Positions 42,041 through 51,456 are shown, counted from the stretch's first letter. The stretch is 54,383 nt of DNA from an uncultured Bacilli bacterium (GCA_944372055.1 CALVYF010000001.1:1-54383), one strand, 5' to 3'. Notes: generated by a model not told the origin, from the sequence alone. A program made the numbers and translations.

Positions 42041-43555
42041 TCAACTATGTCTCTCACAAGTATAATTACTTGCTTTCATTTCTTTTTCTATTTCATTAAT
42101 ATCTTGTCCATACTTATAATTAGGATAAGTACCACCGGCTTCTAAATAAGCAGTAGTAACCAAGTTTGATTTTAAGTCTTCATAATCCAATTTTTGAACA
42201 TTCTCATAAACACCATTAGATAAACTACAAGAGACATCTACCCCGTTTAAACTAGCCGTTTGTTGCTGTAATAAATCACAAGAAGACTTCATTTCAGAGA
42301 GTTCAATAGCATCTAAATTTTGATCTCCCTTGGTAGTCGCTGAAAAAGTCAAACGATACATTTTACTATCTTTAAAATTAAAATCTGCCTCATAATAATA
42401 ATCATATTTATCATCGCTGGTATTCATAGTACAAGTAAGAGTACCCGTGGTAATTACTGAATCCCCTTCTTGTTTTTTACTAGCCATATAATTAGAAACA
42501 AAAGAACTAATCTCTGGTAAAAAAGCAACCATCCATATTAATAAAGCAAAGAGTATAAAAGTCATATAATACTTAAAATTACTCTCTTTCTTAGTCTTCT
42601 TATTAGTATCCGTTTTTGCATTATCAACAGTTTTAGTCTTCATATTCTGATTTGTAGAAGATGGCTTCGGAGTAACCACCTGAGAAGGAGGAGATACTTT
42701 TTGTTGTGAAGTAACTACTTTAGGTGTAGAAGAAACAACTGATGATGGAGCCGAAGCTGTTTGGGACACAACTTTCGTCTGAGCAGGTGAAGCAGGCGCA
42801 GAAGACACAGGCTGTGCTACTTTCTTCTGTAAAGCAACATCTTCTTTTACTTCAGGCTTCTTCTTTTTCGTATCAATTCTTGCTTGTGCTTTTGCTTTTT
42901 TTGCATCTTCCTTAGCCTTTTTTGCACTTTCTCGTGCTTCTATCTTTGTTCTTTTAGCAGCTTCTTTTGCTTCTTGTTTTGCTTTCTTTGCATCAATTCT
43001 AGCTTGAATTTTAGCTTTTTTAGCAGCTTCTTTTGCTTCTTGTTTTGCTTTCTTTGCATCAATTCTAGCTTGAATTTTAGCTTTTTTAGCATCTTCTTTT
43101 GCTTTGATAGCAGCTTCTTTTTCTTCTTTTTTACGCGCTAATTCTAATCTTTCTTGTTCCGCTCTTACCCTTGCTTCTTCTTCCAAACGTTTTTTCTCAG
43201 CAATTTGTCTTTGTCGTTCAGCTTCCGCCTCAGCCTTTTTACGTTCCGCTTCTTCTTTAGCATGCAACTCACGTCTTAATGCCTCTTCTTTTCTTCTTTT
43301 TACTTCAGCCATAACTGCTTTTTTCTTTTTTTCTTCTTCTTCCAATTTTTTCTTTGCCTTTTCAGCAGCAATCTCTTGAGCATTATTTTTTTGAGACAAA
43401 GCTGCTTCTTTAGCACGTTCCATTTGTTCAACTAACGCAACTTGATCTCCACTAATAACTGCTAAAACATCTTCAGAAGAAATTAAATCTTTTTCAGGTG
43501 GAGTTGCATTTTCAACATTCGCAACAGTATTTTCTGCCTGCTTTTTATCATTCAT
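42041..43555 (-). CDS. Membrane protein with a long Lys/Ala/Glu-rich helical arm
   Basis: A 504-residue protein. Residues about 50-235 are a highly charged Ala/Lys/Glu/Arg helix with exact 22-residue repeats (KAKIQARIDAKKAKQEAKEA), a Pro/Ser/Thr linker follows (about 240-310), then a transmembrane segment near 330-347 (YYMTFILFALLIWMVAFLP) and a C-terminal ectodomain shared with the 301-residue paralogue. The arm resembles TolA-like or ribosomal-tail single alpha helices. By topology the arm is cytoplasmic. The function is unknown; location downstream of the PASTA kinase cluster makes an envelope or signalling role plausible. GGGGTGAT precedes the ATG. Confidence 0.8.
   Translation of the reverse strand: MNDKKQAENTVANVENATPPEKDLISSEDVLAVISGDQVALVEQMERAKEAALSQKNNAQEIAAEKAKKKLEEEEKKKKAVMAEVKRRKEEALRRELHAKEEAERKKAEAEAERQRQIAEKKRLEEEARVRAEQERLELARKKEEKEAAIKAKEDAKKAKIQARIDAKKAKQEAKEAAKKAKIQARIDAKKAKQEAKEAAKRTKIEARESAKKAKEDAKKAKAQARIDTKKKKPEVKEDVALQKKVAQPVSSAPASPAQTKVVSQTASAPSSVVSSTPKVVTSQQKVSPPSQVVTPKPSSTNQNMKTKTVDNAKTDTNKKTKKESNFKYYMTFILFALLIWMVAFLPEISSFVSNYMASKKQEGDSVITTGTLTCTMNTSDDKYDYYYEADFNFKDSKMYRLTFSATTKGDQNLDAIELSEMKSSCDLLQQQTASLNGVDVSCSLSNGVYENVQKLDYEDLKSNLVTTAYLEAGGTYPNYKYGQDINEIEKEMKASNYTCERHS
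42955..43086. repeat. Two exact 66-bp tandem repeats inside the Lys/Ala-rich gene
   Basis: Units 42955-43020 and 43021-43086 are identical at the nucleotide level and encode 22 residues each; diverged units flank them on both sides. Identity at the DNA level implies a recent duplication or ongoing homogenisation. Confidence 0.85.
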
Positions 43556-43572
43556 AGTATCACCCCTATATT

Positions 43573-44199
43573 CTATCTTAAACTATCTATTTGTACTTGA
43601 AAATCATCAAATCCAATAATATAACTACCAGAAGTAAGAATATCACACTGTTGACACATATTTTTAGTAGTATTATCAACTCCCCCATCAACATTAATAA
43701 CTGCCTTAGAATGATAAGAATCAAGTAAATTTCTAACTTCTGTAATCTTATCTTGTGATTCAAGAATAAATGATTGTCCACCTTTTCCAGGCTCAACACT
43801 CATAACTAAAATCATATCTAATAATGGCAAATAAGGAACCAAATTCTTTACCGGTGTATTCGGTTTAATAGCAAGACCACATTGAATCCCATAACTTTTA
43901 ATAAGTTCTAGATTTTCTTCAATATTATCCATCGTTTCTACATGAAAAGTAATAAATTCCGTATTTAATTCTGCATATAATGGAATATATTTTTTAGGAT
44001 TTTCAACCATCAAATGGACATCTAATCTTTTATTTGTAAACTTATATATATTTTTCATCTCACTAAAAGGCATAGTTTTATTAGGAACAAACTTTCCATC
44101 CATAACATCTACATGAATAAAATCAACATCTGTTTCATTTAATCTTTTTAAATCTCTAGGAATATTAGAACTACTTAAAAACGATGCACTAATTTTCAT
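43573..44199 (-). CDS. rpe: Ribulose-phosphate 3-epimerase
   Basis: A 208-residue TIM-barrel epimerase interconverting ribulose 5-phosphate and xylulose 5-phosphate. Motifs are KISASFLSSNIPRDL, DFIHVDVMDGKFVPNKT, LDVHLMVENP, FITFHVET, MSVEPGKGGQSFI and VINVDGGVDNTTK. The ATG at 44199 has GAGGAGG upstream and overlaps the end of rsgA by 11 bases. The C-terminal loop is slightly short, with DILTSGSYII in place of the usual A-G-S motif. The rsgA-rpe pairing is standard in Bacillota. Confidence 0.93.
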   Translation of the reverse strand: MKISASFLSSSNIPRDLKRLNETDVDFIHVDVMDGKFVPNKTMPFSEMKNIYKFTNKRLDVHLMVENPKKYIPLYAELNTEFITFHVETMDNIEENLELIKSYGIQCGLAIKPNTPVKNLVPYLPLLDMILVMSVEPGKGGQSFILESQDKITEVRNLLDSYHSKAVINVDGGVDNTTKNMCQQCDILTSGSYIIGFDDFQVQIDSLR

Positions 44200-45031
44200 A
44201 ATGAATATCCTCCTCAATAAAATTCAAATAATTAAGATAGCGACTCTTCATTATATTATTATCTTCTACTGCAGCTTTTACCTTACATTCTCCTTCTTTG
44301 GTATGTAAACAATCCTTAAAAGGACAAGGATAACGACTAAATTCTATAAAAGCATCTCGAATATCTTCCTTAGAATAATTATGAAAATCTAAAGCCGAAA
44401 AACCAGGAGTATCCATAACTTTACCACCAAAAAGTTCATATAAAGTAACAACTCTAGTAGTATGTTTACCACGACCTAAAGCAAAAGAAACATCTCCAGT
44501 TTCTAAATTCCAATCAGGCTTTAATTTGTTTAACAAAGTACTTTTTCCAGCACCAGTTTGTCCAGTAAATACACTAGTTTTATCTTTTAATAATTTTTTT
44601 ATTTTATCTAACTCACTATTATAAACAACAATATATCCTATACTTTCATAATAATCTAATGCTTTTTTTATTTCTAAAAACTGATTATCACCAATTAAAT
44701 CTCTTTTGGTAATACAAATAATAGGACGAACAGAATGTAATTCCATAAGAACAAGTAACTTATCAAGTAAATTGAAAGAAAAATCAGGAGAAACCAAACT
44801 AGTAATTAGAAAAGCTTGATCTATATTACTAACTTTAGGTCTTAAAAACTCATTTTTTCTAGGTAAGACTTTTTCTACCAACAATTTATCTTTATCAAAC
44901 TCTACAAAATCGCCAACTAAAGGCAATATTTTTTCTTTCCTAAAAATACCCCTGCATTTACAAGGATATATTTTGTCTCCCTCTTGTACAAAATGTAAAT
45001 CACTATGAACTTTTACAATCTGTCCTCTCAT
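44189..45031 (-). CDS. rsgA: Ribosome small-subunit-dependent GTPase A
   Basis: A 280-residue circularly permuted GTPase that acts in 30S subunit maturation. An N-terminal OB fold (KVHSDLHFVQEGDKIYPCKC) precedes G4 (CITKRDL), then G1 FTGQTGAGKSTLLNKL, G3 MDTPGF and a C-terminal zinc knuckle C-x5-C-x-H...C (YPCPFKDCLHTKEGEC). GGGGGAG precedes the ATG. It begins 9 bases after the PASTA kinase stop. Confidence 0.95.
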   Translation of the reverse strand: MRGQIVKVHSDLHFVQEGDKIYPCKCRGIFRKEKILPLVGDFVEFDKDKLLVEKVLPRKNEFLRPKVSNIDQAFLITSLVSPDFSFNLLDKLLVLMELHSVRPIICITKRDLIGDNQFLEIKKALDYYESIGYIVVYNSELDKIKKLLKDKTSVFTGQTGAGKSTLLNKLKPDWNLETGDVSFALGRGKHTTRVVTLYELFGGKVMDTPGFSALDFHNYSKEDIRDAFIEFSRYPCPFKDCLHTKEGECKVKAAVEDNNIMKSRYLNYLNFIEEDIHYEN

Positions 45032-45040
45032 ATTCTCCCC

Positions 45041-46816
45041 CTATTCTGTATCAGTACTAGGTGTTTTTATATTCTCATCACCTGGAGTTGTAGGTGTTGT
45101 AGGTTTTGGCTGTTCTGCCGGCTTTCTAGCAATAGTAACAGTAAACGTTTGACCTTTTACAATCGGACTACCCTTAGCTCTAGACTGATCAATAATCTTA
45201 CCTTCTTCATAAGCAGTAGTATCTTGATATTCTACTTTAATAGTTAATCCATATTTATCACAGAAAGCTTCCGCATCAGCTAAACTCCAACCTTCTCCTG
45301 CCATATCAGGGAAAGTATCCACAATATTTGGAATATACAAAATGATAGAGTCTCCCTCTTTTACTTCACTTCCTGCCGCTAATGACTGACCAATAATCTC
45401 TTGTTCATCATATTCTCTATCACTAGCATCTACATCTCTTTTTTCAATACTAACATCTAAACCATATTGCGTTTCTAAAATAGTCTGAACCTCAATATAA
45501 TTTTGTCCAGTATAATCTTCAATTTCAAAAGTCTCTTCTCCAGTAGATTTATAAATAGTAATTTTAGTACCTTCTTTTACACTTCTACCTTTGCCAGGAT
45601 CAGTCTTAACAACTCTTCCCTTTTTCACTTTAGAAGAAGCAACATTTTTAATATTAGTTCTAACTTCTAGGTCTAAATCTTGAAGCTTCTTTTCACATTG
45701 ACTAACTTTTAATCCTTGGCAATTTGGAATAGTAACATTTTTTGGTTTAGTAACAGCAGGAATAATAAAAGCTACTGTAATAATACCAAGAACTAAAACA
45801 CCAAAAATAATAGATAAAATAATAATTATTATTTTACGTTTTTTATCACCACTATCTTCAATTTTAGTAGCAATAGGTTCTTCATCTTCATCATCACTAT
45901 TTTTTTCTAAATCTTCTATCTTTTTTAAATTTTTAGTAGAATCATTTTCATGTTCTGGATAAGGATACTTATATGGTGCCTCATTAATACGATCATCATC
46001 AAGCGCAGTAAGCAAATCTTCATGCATACTTCTAGCATCATCATATCGATTTTTAGGATTTTTTGCGGTTGCTTTTAAAATGATGTTCTCTATACTCTGT
46101 GGAATAGAAGGATTATCCTCTTTTACACTAGGAAGTGGATCCCTCATATGTTTTAAAGCAATCTCAACAGCATTATCTCCCTTAAATGGTAAACTTCCAG
46201 TAAGAAGTTCGTAAAAAATAATTCCCATAGAATAAATATCACTTTTAATAGTAGAACCTTTTCCACTAGCCTGCTCTGGAGGCAAATAATGAACAGATCC
46301 CATAACAGAATTAGTTTGTGTCAACTGTGTAGCATTTAATGCCATAGCAATACCAAAATCTGTTATTTTAATTTGTCCATCATCTTTAATCATAATATTC
46401 TGTGGTTTTAAATCACGATGAATAATATAGGAATCATGTGCATGAGCCATACCATCAGTAAGCTGCAACATAATATCAATAGCTTCAGATAAGGTAAGAC
46501 TTCCTCGTTTTTTTAACAATTGTTTTAATGTCTTTCCTTCTACATACTCCATAACAATATAATAAATACCATCATCTTCACCAACATCATACATCTCAAC
46601 AATATTAGGATGTGCAAGACTAGATGCAGATAATGCTTCACGCTGAAAACGTCTAACAAATTTCTCATCACTAGATAAGTCTCCACGTAAAATTTTGATT
46701 GCTACATTACGATCTAGTATTGTATCATAGCCAAGATAAACATTGGCCATACCACCTTCACCAATAGAACGAATAATCTCATAACGATCATTTATCTTTT
46801 GCCCCTTTGTAATCAT
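45041..46816 (-). CDS. prkC: PASTA-domain Ser/Thr protein kinase
   Basis: A 591-residue membrane kinase. The kinase domain (about 10-270) has GEGGMANVYLG, VAIKIL, HRDLKPQNIM and DFGIAM; a transmembrane helix near 330-352 is followed by three extracellular PASTA repeats (begin near IPNCQGL, IEDYTGQ and FPDMAGE) and a Pro/Thr-rich tail. It senses muropeptides or lipid II and controls wall growth and dormancy exit. The start overlaps the phosphatase stop (TAATG), a conserved kinase-phosphatase pair. Confidence 0.96.
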   Translation of the reverse strand: MITKGQKINDRYEIIRSIGEGGMANVYLGYDTILDRNVAIKILRGDLSSDEKFVRRFQREALSASSLAHPNIVEMYDVGEDDGIYYIVMEYVEGKTLKQLLKKRGSLTLSEAIDIMLQLTDGMAHAHDSYIIHRDLKPQNIMIKDDGQIKITDFGIAMALNATQLTQTNSVMGSVHYLPPEQASGKGSTIKSDIYSMGIIFYELLTGSLPFKGDNAVEIALKHMRDPLPSVKEDNPSIPQSIENIILKATAKNPKNRYDDARSMHEDLLTALDDDRINEAPYKYPYPEHENDSTKNLKKIEDLEKNSDDEDEEPIATKIEDSGDKKRKIIIIILSIIFGVLVLGIITVAFIIPAVTKPKNVTIPNCQGLKVSQCEKKLQDLDLEVRTNIKNVASSKVKKGRVVKTDPGKGRSVKEGTKITIYKSTGEETFEIEDYTGQNYIEVQTILETQYGLDVSIEKRDVDASDREYDEQEIIGQSLAAGSEVKEGDSIILYIPNIVDTFPDMAGEGWSLADAEAFCDKYGLTIKVEYQDTTAYEEGKIIDQSRAKGSPIVKGQTFTVTIARKPAEQPKPTTPTTPGDENIKTPSTDTE

Positions 46817-47559
46817 TACTCGTCACCTTCTTCACTACGAACTAAATAAGCAACCGAAATATTATCAGTACCCCCACGATTATTTGCTTTTTGAATTAAT
46901 CGAATCACTTTATCTTCAACATCTAAATCAGTAAGTAACACTTTTTCTATTTGATCTTTATCTAGCATATTAGTAAGTCCATCACTAGAAAGAAGTATTT
47001 CTGTAATATCCATATCACAATCAAAAATATCAACTTCTACATTTGTTGCTGCACCAAGCGCTTTCATTAATACATTCTTTTTAGGATGTACACTTGCTTC
47101 TTCTTTTGTAAGTTCACCCGCACTAACTAATAAATTAACTAACGTATGATCATAAGTTACTTTATGTAGTTTTTCATCTTTCATAACAAAACCACTAGAA
47201 TCTCCTACATTTCCAAATAATAAATAGTCTTTCGTAAGAATGGCAAGTACCAAAGTAGTACCCATACCCTTACTTTCTGGATGTGTTTTTTCATGTTGAA
47301 AAATCAATGTATTGATTTCACTAAACGCATCTCTAATCCAATTAACCGCATCCACCTTACTCATATTCAAAAACGTCTCTTTAAAATATTTACCTAAATA
47401 CCCTATCGCAATAGAACTAGCAACTTCACCTGCAGAGTGTCCACCCATTCCATCAGCAATAGCCATCAAATAATCATCATTTTGATTTTTTACAATAATA
47501 ACGCTATCTTCGTTATGACTACGTACTTTTCCTGCATCTGTTAAATAAAAAGATTTCAT
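46816..47559 (-). CDS. prpC: PP2C-type Ser/Thr phosphatase
   Basis: A 247-residue metal-dependent phosphatase reversing the PASTA kinase. Motifs are VRSHNEDSV, MAIADGMGGHSAGEVAS (metal Asp-Gly), GMGTTLVLA, NVGDSSGFVM, LLSSDGLTNML and RGGTDNISVA. It overlaps both neighbours by a few bases, so rlmN, phosphatase and kinase are translationally linked. AGGAGGAG precedes the ATG. Confidence 0.95.
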   Translation of the reverse strand: MKSFYLTDAGKVRSHNEDSVIIVKNQNDDYLMAIADGMGGHSAGEVASSIAIGYLGKYFKETFLNMSKVDAVNWIRDAFSEINTLIFQHEKTHPESKGMGTTLVLAILTKDYLLFGNVGDSSGFVMKDEKLHKVTYDHTLVNLLVSAGELTKEEASVHPKKNVLMKALGAATNVEVDIFDCDMDITEILLSSDGLTNMLDKDQIEKVLLTDLDVEDKVIRLIQKANNRGGTDNISVAYLVRSEEGDE

Positions 47560-48575
47560 AACTCCTCCTTCTTACTTCTAAGCTGTCCACAAGCAGCACT
47601 AATTTTGCTACCAAATTCTCTTCGGATTGTAACATTAAGTCTATTCTTCTTAAGTATATCATAAAACTTCATAAGTTGAACAGTACTACTTCTCTTAAAT
47701 TCTAAATTATTTGTTTCATTATAAGGAATCAAATTAACATAACAATTAAGATGTCCAACCAAAGAAACAAGTTCTTTAGCACACTTCTCTGTATCATTAA
47801 TACCAGCAAGCATAATATATTCAAAAGTAAGTCGACGATTTGTCTTTCTTAAATATATTTCTAAAGCAGATATCAACTCTTTCAAAGGATATGCTTTATT
47901 AATCGGCATAATTTGATTTCTTAACTCATCAGTAGGAGCATGAAGACTAATTGCCAAATTAATCTGAAGTGGAAAATCACTAAACTCCAATATTTTAGGT
48001 ACAATACCACAAGTAGAAACTGTAATATGACGAGCACCGATAGCTAAACCCTTAGGATGATTAATAATCAAGAAAAAGTCTAACAAATTATCATAATTAT
48101 CAAACGGTTCTCCAATTCCCATCACTACAACATGACTAACTCTAGCTCCCAAATCTTCTTCAATCATCAAAAGTTGAGTAACCATCTCCCAAGTCTCGAG
48201 ATTACGAACCTTTTTTCTTCTACCAGACTCACAAAATCTACATCCCATATTGCAACCAACTTGACTAGAAATACAAACACTATTTCCATAATCATGTCTC
48301 ATTAAAACAGCTTCAATATGTTCATGATCTGAAAGCTCAAATAAATACTTGCAAACATCAACATCTCTCTCTACTTGAACAAGTTCTAGTTTAGAAAAAG
48401 AAAAATCTTTAGATAGTTGTTCCAACATTTCTTTTTTTATATCTGTAACTTCAGAAACTGAAGAAATTCTTTTTTCATACAACCAAGAAAACAACTGATC
48501 CGCATGAAACTTCTTAGAACCGTGATTAACAAAATATTCTTCTAATTTCTCCCTAGTTAAATTATATATATTCAT
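47556..48575 (-). CDS. rlmN: 23S rRNA (adenine2503-C2)-methyltransferase
   Basis: A 339-residue radical-SAM methyltransferase. The cluster motif is GCNMGCRFCESG (C-x3-C-x2-C); also visible are VVVMGIGEPFDN, HITVSTCGIVP, NLAISLHAP and the C-terminal reactive Cys in KISAACGQL. It methylates A2503 of 23S rRNA and some tRNAs. It overlaps the phosphatase gene by 4 bases. GGAGTGATACG precedes the ATG. Confidence 0.96.
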   Translation of the reverse strand: MNIYNLTREKLEEYFVNHGSKKFHADQLFSWLYEKRISSVSEVTDIKKEMLEQLSKDFSFSKLELVQVERDVDVCKYLFELSDHEHIEAVLMRHDYGNSVCISSQVGCNMGCRFCESGRRKKVRNLETWEMVTQLLMIEEDLGARVSHVVVMGIGEPFDNYDNLLDFFLIINHPKGLAIGARHITVSTCGIVPKILEFSDFPLQINLAISLHAPTDELRNQIMPINKAYPLKELISALEIYLRKTNRRLTFEYIMLAGINDTEKCAKELVSLVGHLNCYVNLIPYNETNNLEFKRSSTVQLMKFYDILKKNRLNVTIRREFGSKISAACGQLRSKKEEL

Positions 48576-48625
48576 CGTATCACTCCAATATCTATATTAT
48601 ACAACAAAAAATATGAAAAAACATC

Positions 48626-48652
48626 AGAAAAAAGAAACCTATACTGGTTTCT
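48626..48652 (-). terminator. Terminator after the 48639-49358 gene
   Basis: On the minus strand AGAAACC-AGTATA-GGTTTCT followed by TTTTTC. The TAG stop of the gene lies in the loop. It separates priA/fmt from rlmN and the genes after it, at least partly. Confidence 0.8.
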
Positions 48653-49358
48653 CAAATTCTTTAATATCACCAAAGTTAGAGTAGGATGCCACAAAACGAA
48701 ATTCACTACTAGCAAGTCCTTTATATTTAGCATAACTATCTAAAGTATACTGAATTTCTACTACCTCTCCATTTTCATTTTTCTTTAACTGTATAGAATT
48801 TACAGGATCATCTAAATCTACTTCTACTCCATCTAATATTTTAACCAAAGTAGTAGAAGTTATTTGTAAATTAATGATTTCTTCTCCTGTAGCAAGTTCT
48901 GTTTTAGAAACATAGGTAGAAGAACGAATTAAATTATCAATCGTAGAAACATCCGTAAGAGAAAACAAAGGATAAGGAGCATCACTCTTAATCCAAACAC
49001 CGTTCTGATTTCTCATAAATAAATTATCTTGCTGATAATAACTAATAGTCCCATCACTAAACAAAGCCTTTTTTTCATAATGTTTACCAGAATAAGTAGT
49101 AATGAATTGATCAACAGAAAACTGATAATTAAAGTTATAATTTCCTTCTTCGATAGATGATAAATCATAAGAAAAATTACCAATCTTGAGGTCAGTACTA
49201 CCAAGAACAGGTCCTTGTCCTCCAATACGAGCAATCATAGAAAGTACAATAAAAAATACAAAATAAATACCAAAAAACAAAACAGCCTTACCTTTAGGAG
49301 TGCGAATAAACTCTAAAACTTGTTCTTTATTTATTTTATTCTGATTCTTTTCGTCCAT
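48639..49358 (-). CDS. Uncharacterised membrane-anchored protein between fmt and rlmN
   Basis: A 239-residue protein with one N-terminal transmembrane helix (AVLFFGIYFVFFIVLSMIA) and an extracytoplasmic domain of about 195 residues rich in beta-type sequence (NFNYQFSVDQFITTYSGKHY, TISYYQQDNLFMRNQNGVWI). No known motif. Its start lies inside the 3' end of fmt (23-base overlap) with GGAAGG upstream. Bacillota often have rsmB at this place; this unrelated gene stands there instead. Confidence 0.75.
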   Translation of the reverse strand: MDEKNQNKINKEQVLEFIRTPKGKAVLFFGIYFVFFIVLSMIARIGGQGPVLGSTDLKIGNFSYDLSSIEEGNYNFNYQFSVDQFITTYSGKHYEKKALFSDGTISYYQQDNLFMRNQNGVWIKSDAPYPLFSLTDVSTIDNLIRSSTYVSKTELATGEEIINLQITSTTLVKILDGVEVDLDDPVNSIQLKKNENGEVVEIQYTLDSYAKYKGLASSEFRFVASYSNFGDIKEFEKPV

Positions 49359-50292
49359 AAGCTACCTTCCCAATATAATCATCTTTCTTAATTCCATTAA
49401 CAAAACTACTAGCAAGCATTCTCTTTTTTCCATTTGGCTTAATATCTATCAACACAAGCTCATAATCTTTAGTAGCAATACCAATACCGTCTTTATAAAT
49501 ATGTAAAACCTCTCCAGGTCTAGCATTACTAGTATCAATCTTTTCTATTCTCGCCATATACACCTTAAATTCCTTCTCACAAATAGTACAAGAACTACCA
49601 GGAAAAGGATTAAGTCCACGAATTTGATTGAATAACTCTCTACTAGTTTTTGAAAAGTCAAGATATTCTTCTTCCCTCTTAATATTATAAGCAAACGTTA
49701 CTTCACTAGTATTCTGCTTAACTCTCTTGGCACTTCCATCAAAAATAGAAGGCAAAGTAGAAAGCAATAACTCTTTTCCCATAATTCTTAATCTATCATG
49801 TAACGTTTCCATAGTATCAGAATCTAAAATTTTAGTTTCAGATTGAGAAATAATATCCCCACTATCCATAGCCACGTCCATATACATAATTGTAATACCC
49901 GTTTTATCGTAGCCATCAATAATTGCCTTATGAATTGGAGCACCCCCTCGAAGCTTAGGCAACAAGGAAGCATGGACATTAATGCAACCATACCTTGGAT
50001 AATCTAACATCTCTTTAGGTATAATCTGTCCATAAGCACAAGTAATAATAATATCTGGTTGAAGATTCAAAATATCTTCAAAATTATTACGAATTGTTTC
50101 AGGTTGAAAAACCAAAATATCATGTTCAAGAGCCACTTTTTTAACAGGAGAAAAAGAAATCTCCTGCTTTCTTCCAACTTTACGATCTGGTTGAGTAACA
50201 ACACCTACTACTTGATAATTATCAATTAATCCTTCTAATACTGGAACACTAAAATCCGGAGTTCCCATAAAAACAACTCTTATATCTTTCAT
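49336..50292 (-). CDS. fmt: Methionyl-tRNA formyltransferase
   Basis: A 318-residue enzyme that formylates initiator Met-tRNA. Motifs are IRVVFMGTPDFSVPVL, CAYGQIIP, GCINVHASLLPKLRGGAPIH (catalytic Asn-His-Ser region) and TGITIMYMDVAMDSGDI (catalytic Asp), plus the C-terminal OB-like domain. ATG 50292 has GAGGTGAT upstream; the longer frame overlaps the preceding gene. def and rsmB, common partners, are not adjacent. Confidence 0.95.
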   Translation of the reverse strand: MKDIRVVFMGTPDFSVPVLEGLIDNYQVVGVVTQPDRKVGRKQEISFSPVKKVALEHDILVFQPETIRNNFEDILNLQPDIIITCAYGQIIPKEMLDYPRYGCINVHASLLPKLRGGAPIHKAIIDGYDKTGITIMYMDVAMDSGDIISQSETKILDSDTMETLHDRLRIMGKELLLSTLPSIFDGSAKRVKQNTSEVTFAYNIKREEEYLDFSKTSRELFNQIRGLNPFPGSSCTICEKEFKVYMARIEKIDTSNARPGEVLHIYKDGIGIATKDYELVLIDIKPNGKKRMLASSFVNGIKKDDYIGKVAYGRKESE

Positions 50293-50302
50293 AATATCAC
50301 CT

Positions 50303-51439
50303 CTACTGATATAGCATAATAATACTAGCAAGCACCCCTAATAAAATAAAAAGGGACCCAATGAGTACCAAAAAAGATACTTTTCCATCTTCCGAATGTT
50401 GCTCCGAAAAAACCGTAGGCAAAACGATTTCCACGTCTGTTGTTTCTTTTTCTATAATAAACTCAGAATAGGGAATAACAACAAACTCAATATCCTCTTT
50501 AGGAATCGGCTGATTCCAAGCTAAACTATCTATTTTATAATCCATAATTTGAGAAGCTAACGAACTAATGTCTGTTTCTTTATCAAGAAAAAATTCTTGC
50601 ATTCCCTGTATCTTATCTTTAGAAAAATATTTTCTTTTAACCATCATAATAGTAGGTAAAGAATCATTTTGTCGCAACAACTTCCACTGATCATTACATA
50701 ATTTTTCAATTTGCTTACTATCTTCTTCATCGATTTCTTTTAACTTTAAAGTATGATGCAACTCTTTAAAACAACCAATATAGTCCCTCTTTGCATAACT
50801 ATTAATTTCAGCTTTCTTAGAAGTTGGAGGACATAAAAATGAAGAAAAATAAATAGGACTATAAGTAGCATAATAACAAGCCATAACAAAATCATCGGTA
50901 AAAGAGACATAATCATGTCTAAAATCCATATTCTTTAAAAAAGAAGAATATTTTTCTTGTAATTGTTCAAAACGAGAGTATAAATTACAATATTTTTGTG
51001 GAACAAAACCATTTTGCTTAATATCTTCAACATAAGAACTAGACACACCATGATATAAATACCCTTCTACAATATATTTTTGATAAATATATTCTAAAAT
51101 CTCTTTTCGATATTCTTCAATTTTATTCTTATACCCTAACTTTTTAGCACAAAATTTAACTAATATCTTACAAATACCATCATGAATATCATGAAAGTTA
51201 TCTATTTTATACCATAATAAATCCAAATGATGAACAAAATCCGCTAAACACTCCTCTTCCCCAATAATAATTTGATACTTAATAAGCGCATCAAAAAGTA
51301 AAAAGAATGGTTGCTCTAGCCCAGAAAACTTCTCATAATTAATAGAATCTTTTTTCTTCTTATCATGATACCTAGGATTTTCTGAAACCTTTTTCAACAA
51401 ATCTCTAACTTCTTTTTCTGAAAAAATAGAAGAAAACAT
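50303..51439 (-). CDS. Tail-anchored protein, ADP-ribosyltransferase-like around one motif
   Basis: A 378-residue protein with a C-terminal transmembrane helix (about 353-377, VSFLVLIGSLFILLGVLASI) and a cytoplasmic body. Near residue 130 it has GYLYHGVSSSYVEDIKQNGF, followed at 178-195 by VSFTDDFVMACYYA. The Y-H-G and I-x-x-N-G-F order resembles the NAD-binding His motif of ADP-ribosyltransferases and Tpt1; this is inference. A soluble paralogue lies at 10777-11997 with the same arrangement. It lies between a small membrane protein and fmt. GGGGTG precedes the ATG. Confidence 0.65.
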   Translation of the reverse strand: MFSSIFSEKEVRDLLKKVSENPRYHDKKKKDSINYEKFSGLEQPFFLLFDALIKYQIIIGEEECLADFVHHLDLLWYKIDNFHDIHDGICKILVKFCAKKLGYKNKIEEYRKEILEYIYQKYIVEGYLYHGVSSSYVEDIKQNGFVPQKYCNLYSRFEQLQEKYSSFLKNMDFRHDYVSFTDDFVMACYYATYSPIYFSSFLCPPTSKKAEINSYAKRDYIGCFKELHHTLKLKEIDEEDSKQIEKLCNDQWKLLRQNDSLPTIMMVKRKYFSKDKIQGMQEFFLDKETDISSLASQIMDYKIDSLAWNQPIPKEDIEFVVIPYSEFIIEKETTDVEIVLPTVFSEQHSEDGKVSFLVLIGSLFILLGVLASIIMLYQ

Positions 51440-51456
51440 CTACATCACACCCCTAA

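Noticed and set aside
42955-43086. CRISPR array
   Set aside because: The repeats are contiguous 66-bp coding units without spacers; no cas genes are present in the window.
42884-43379. Ser/Phe-rich ORFs opposite the Lys/Ala-rich gene
   Set aside because: These are antisense shadows of the biased codons of the real gene and have no ribosome binding sites.
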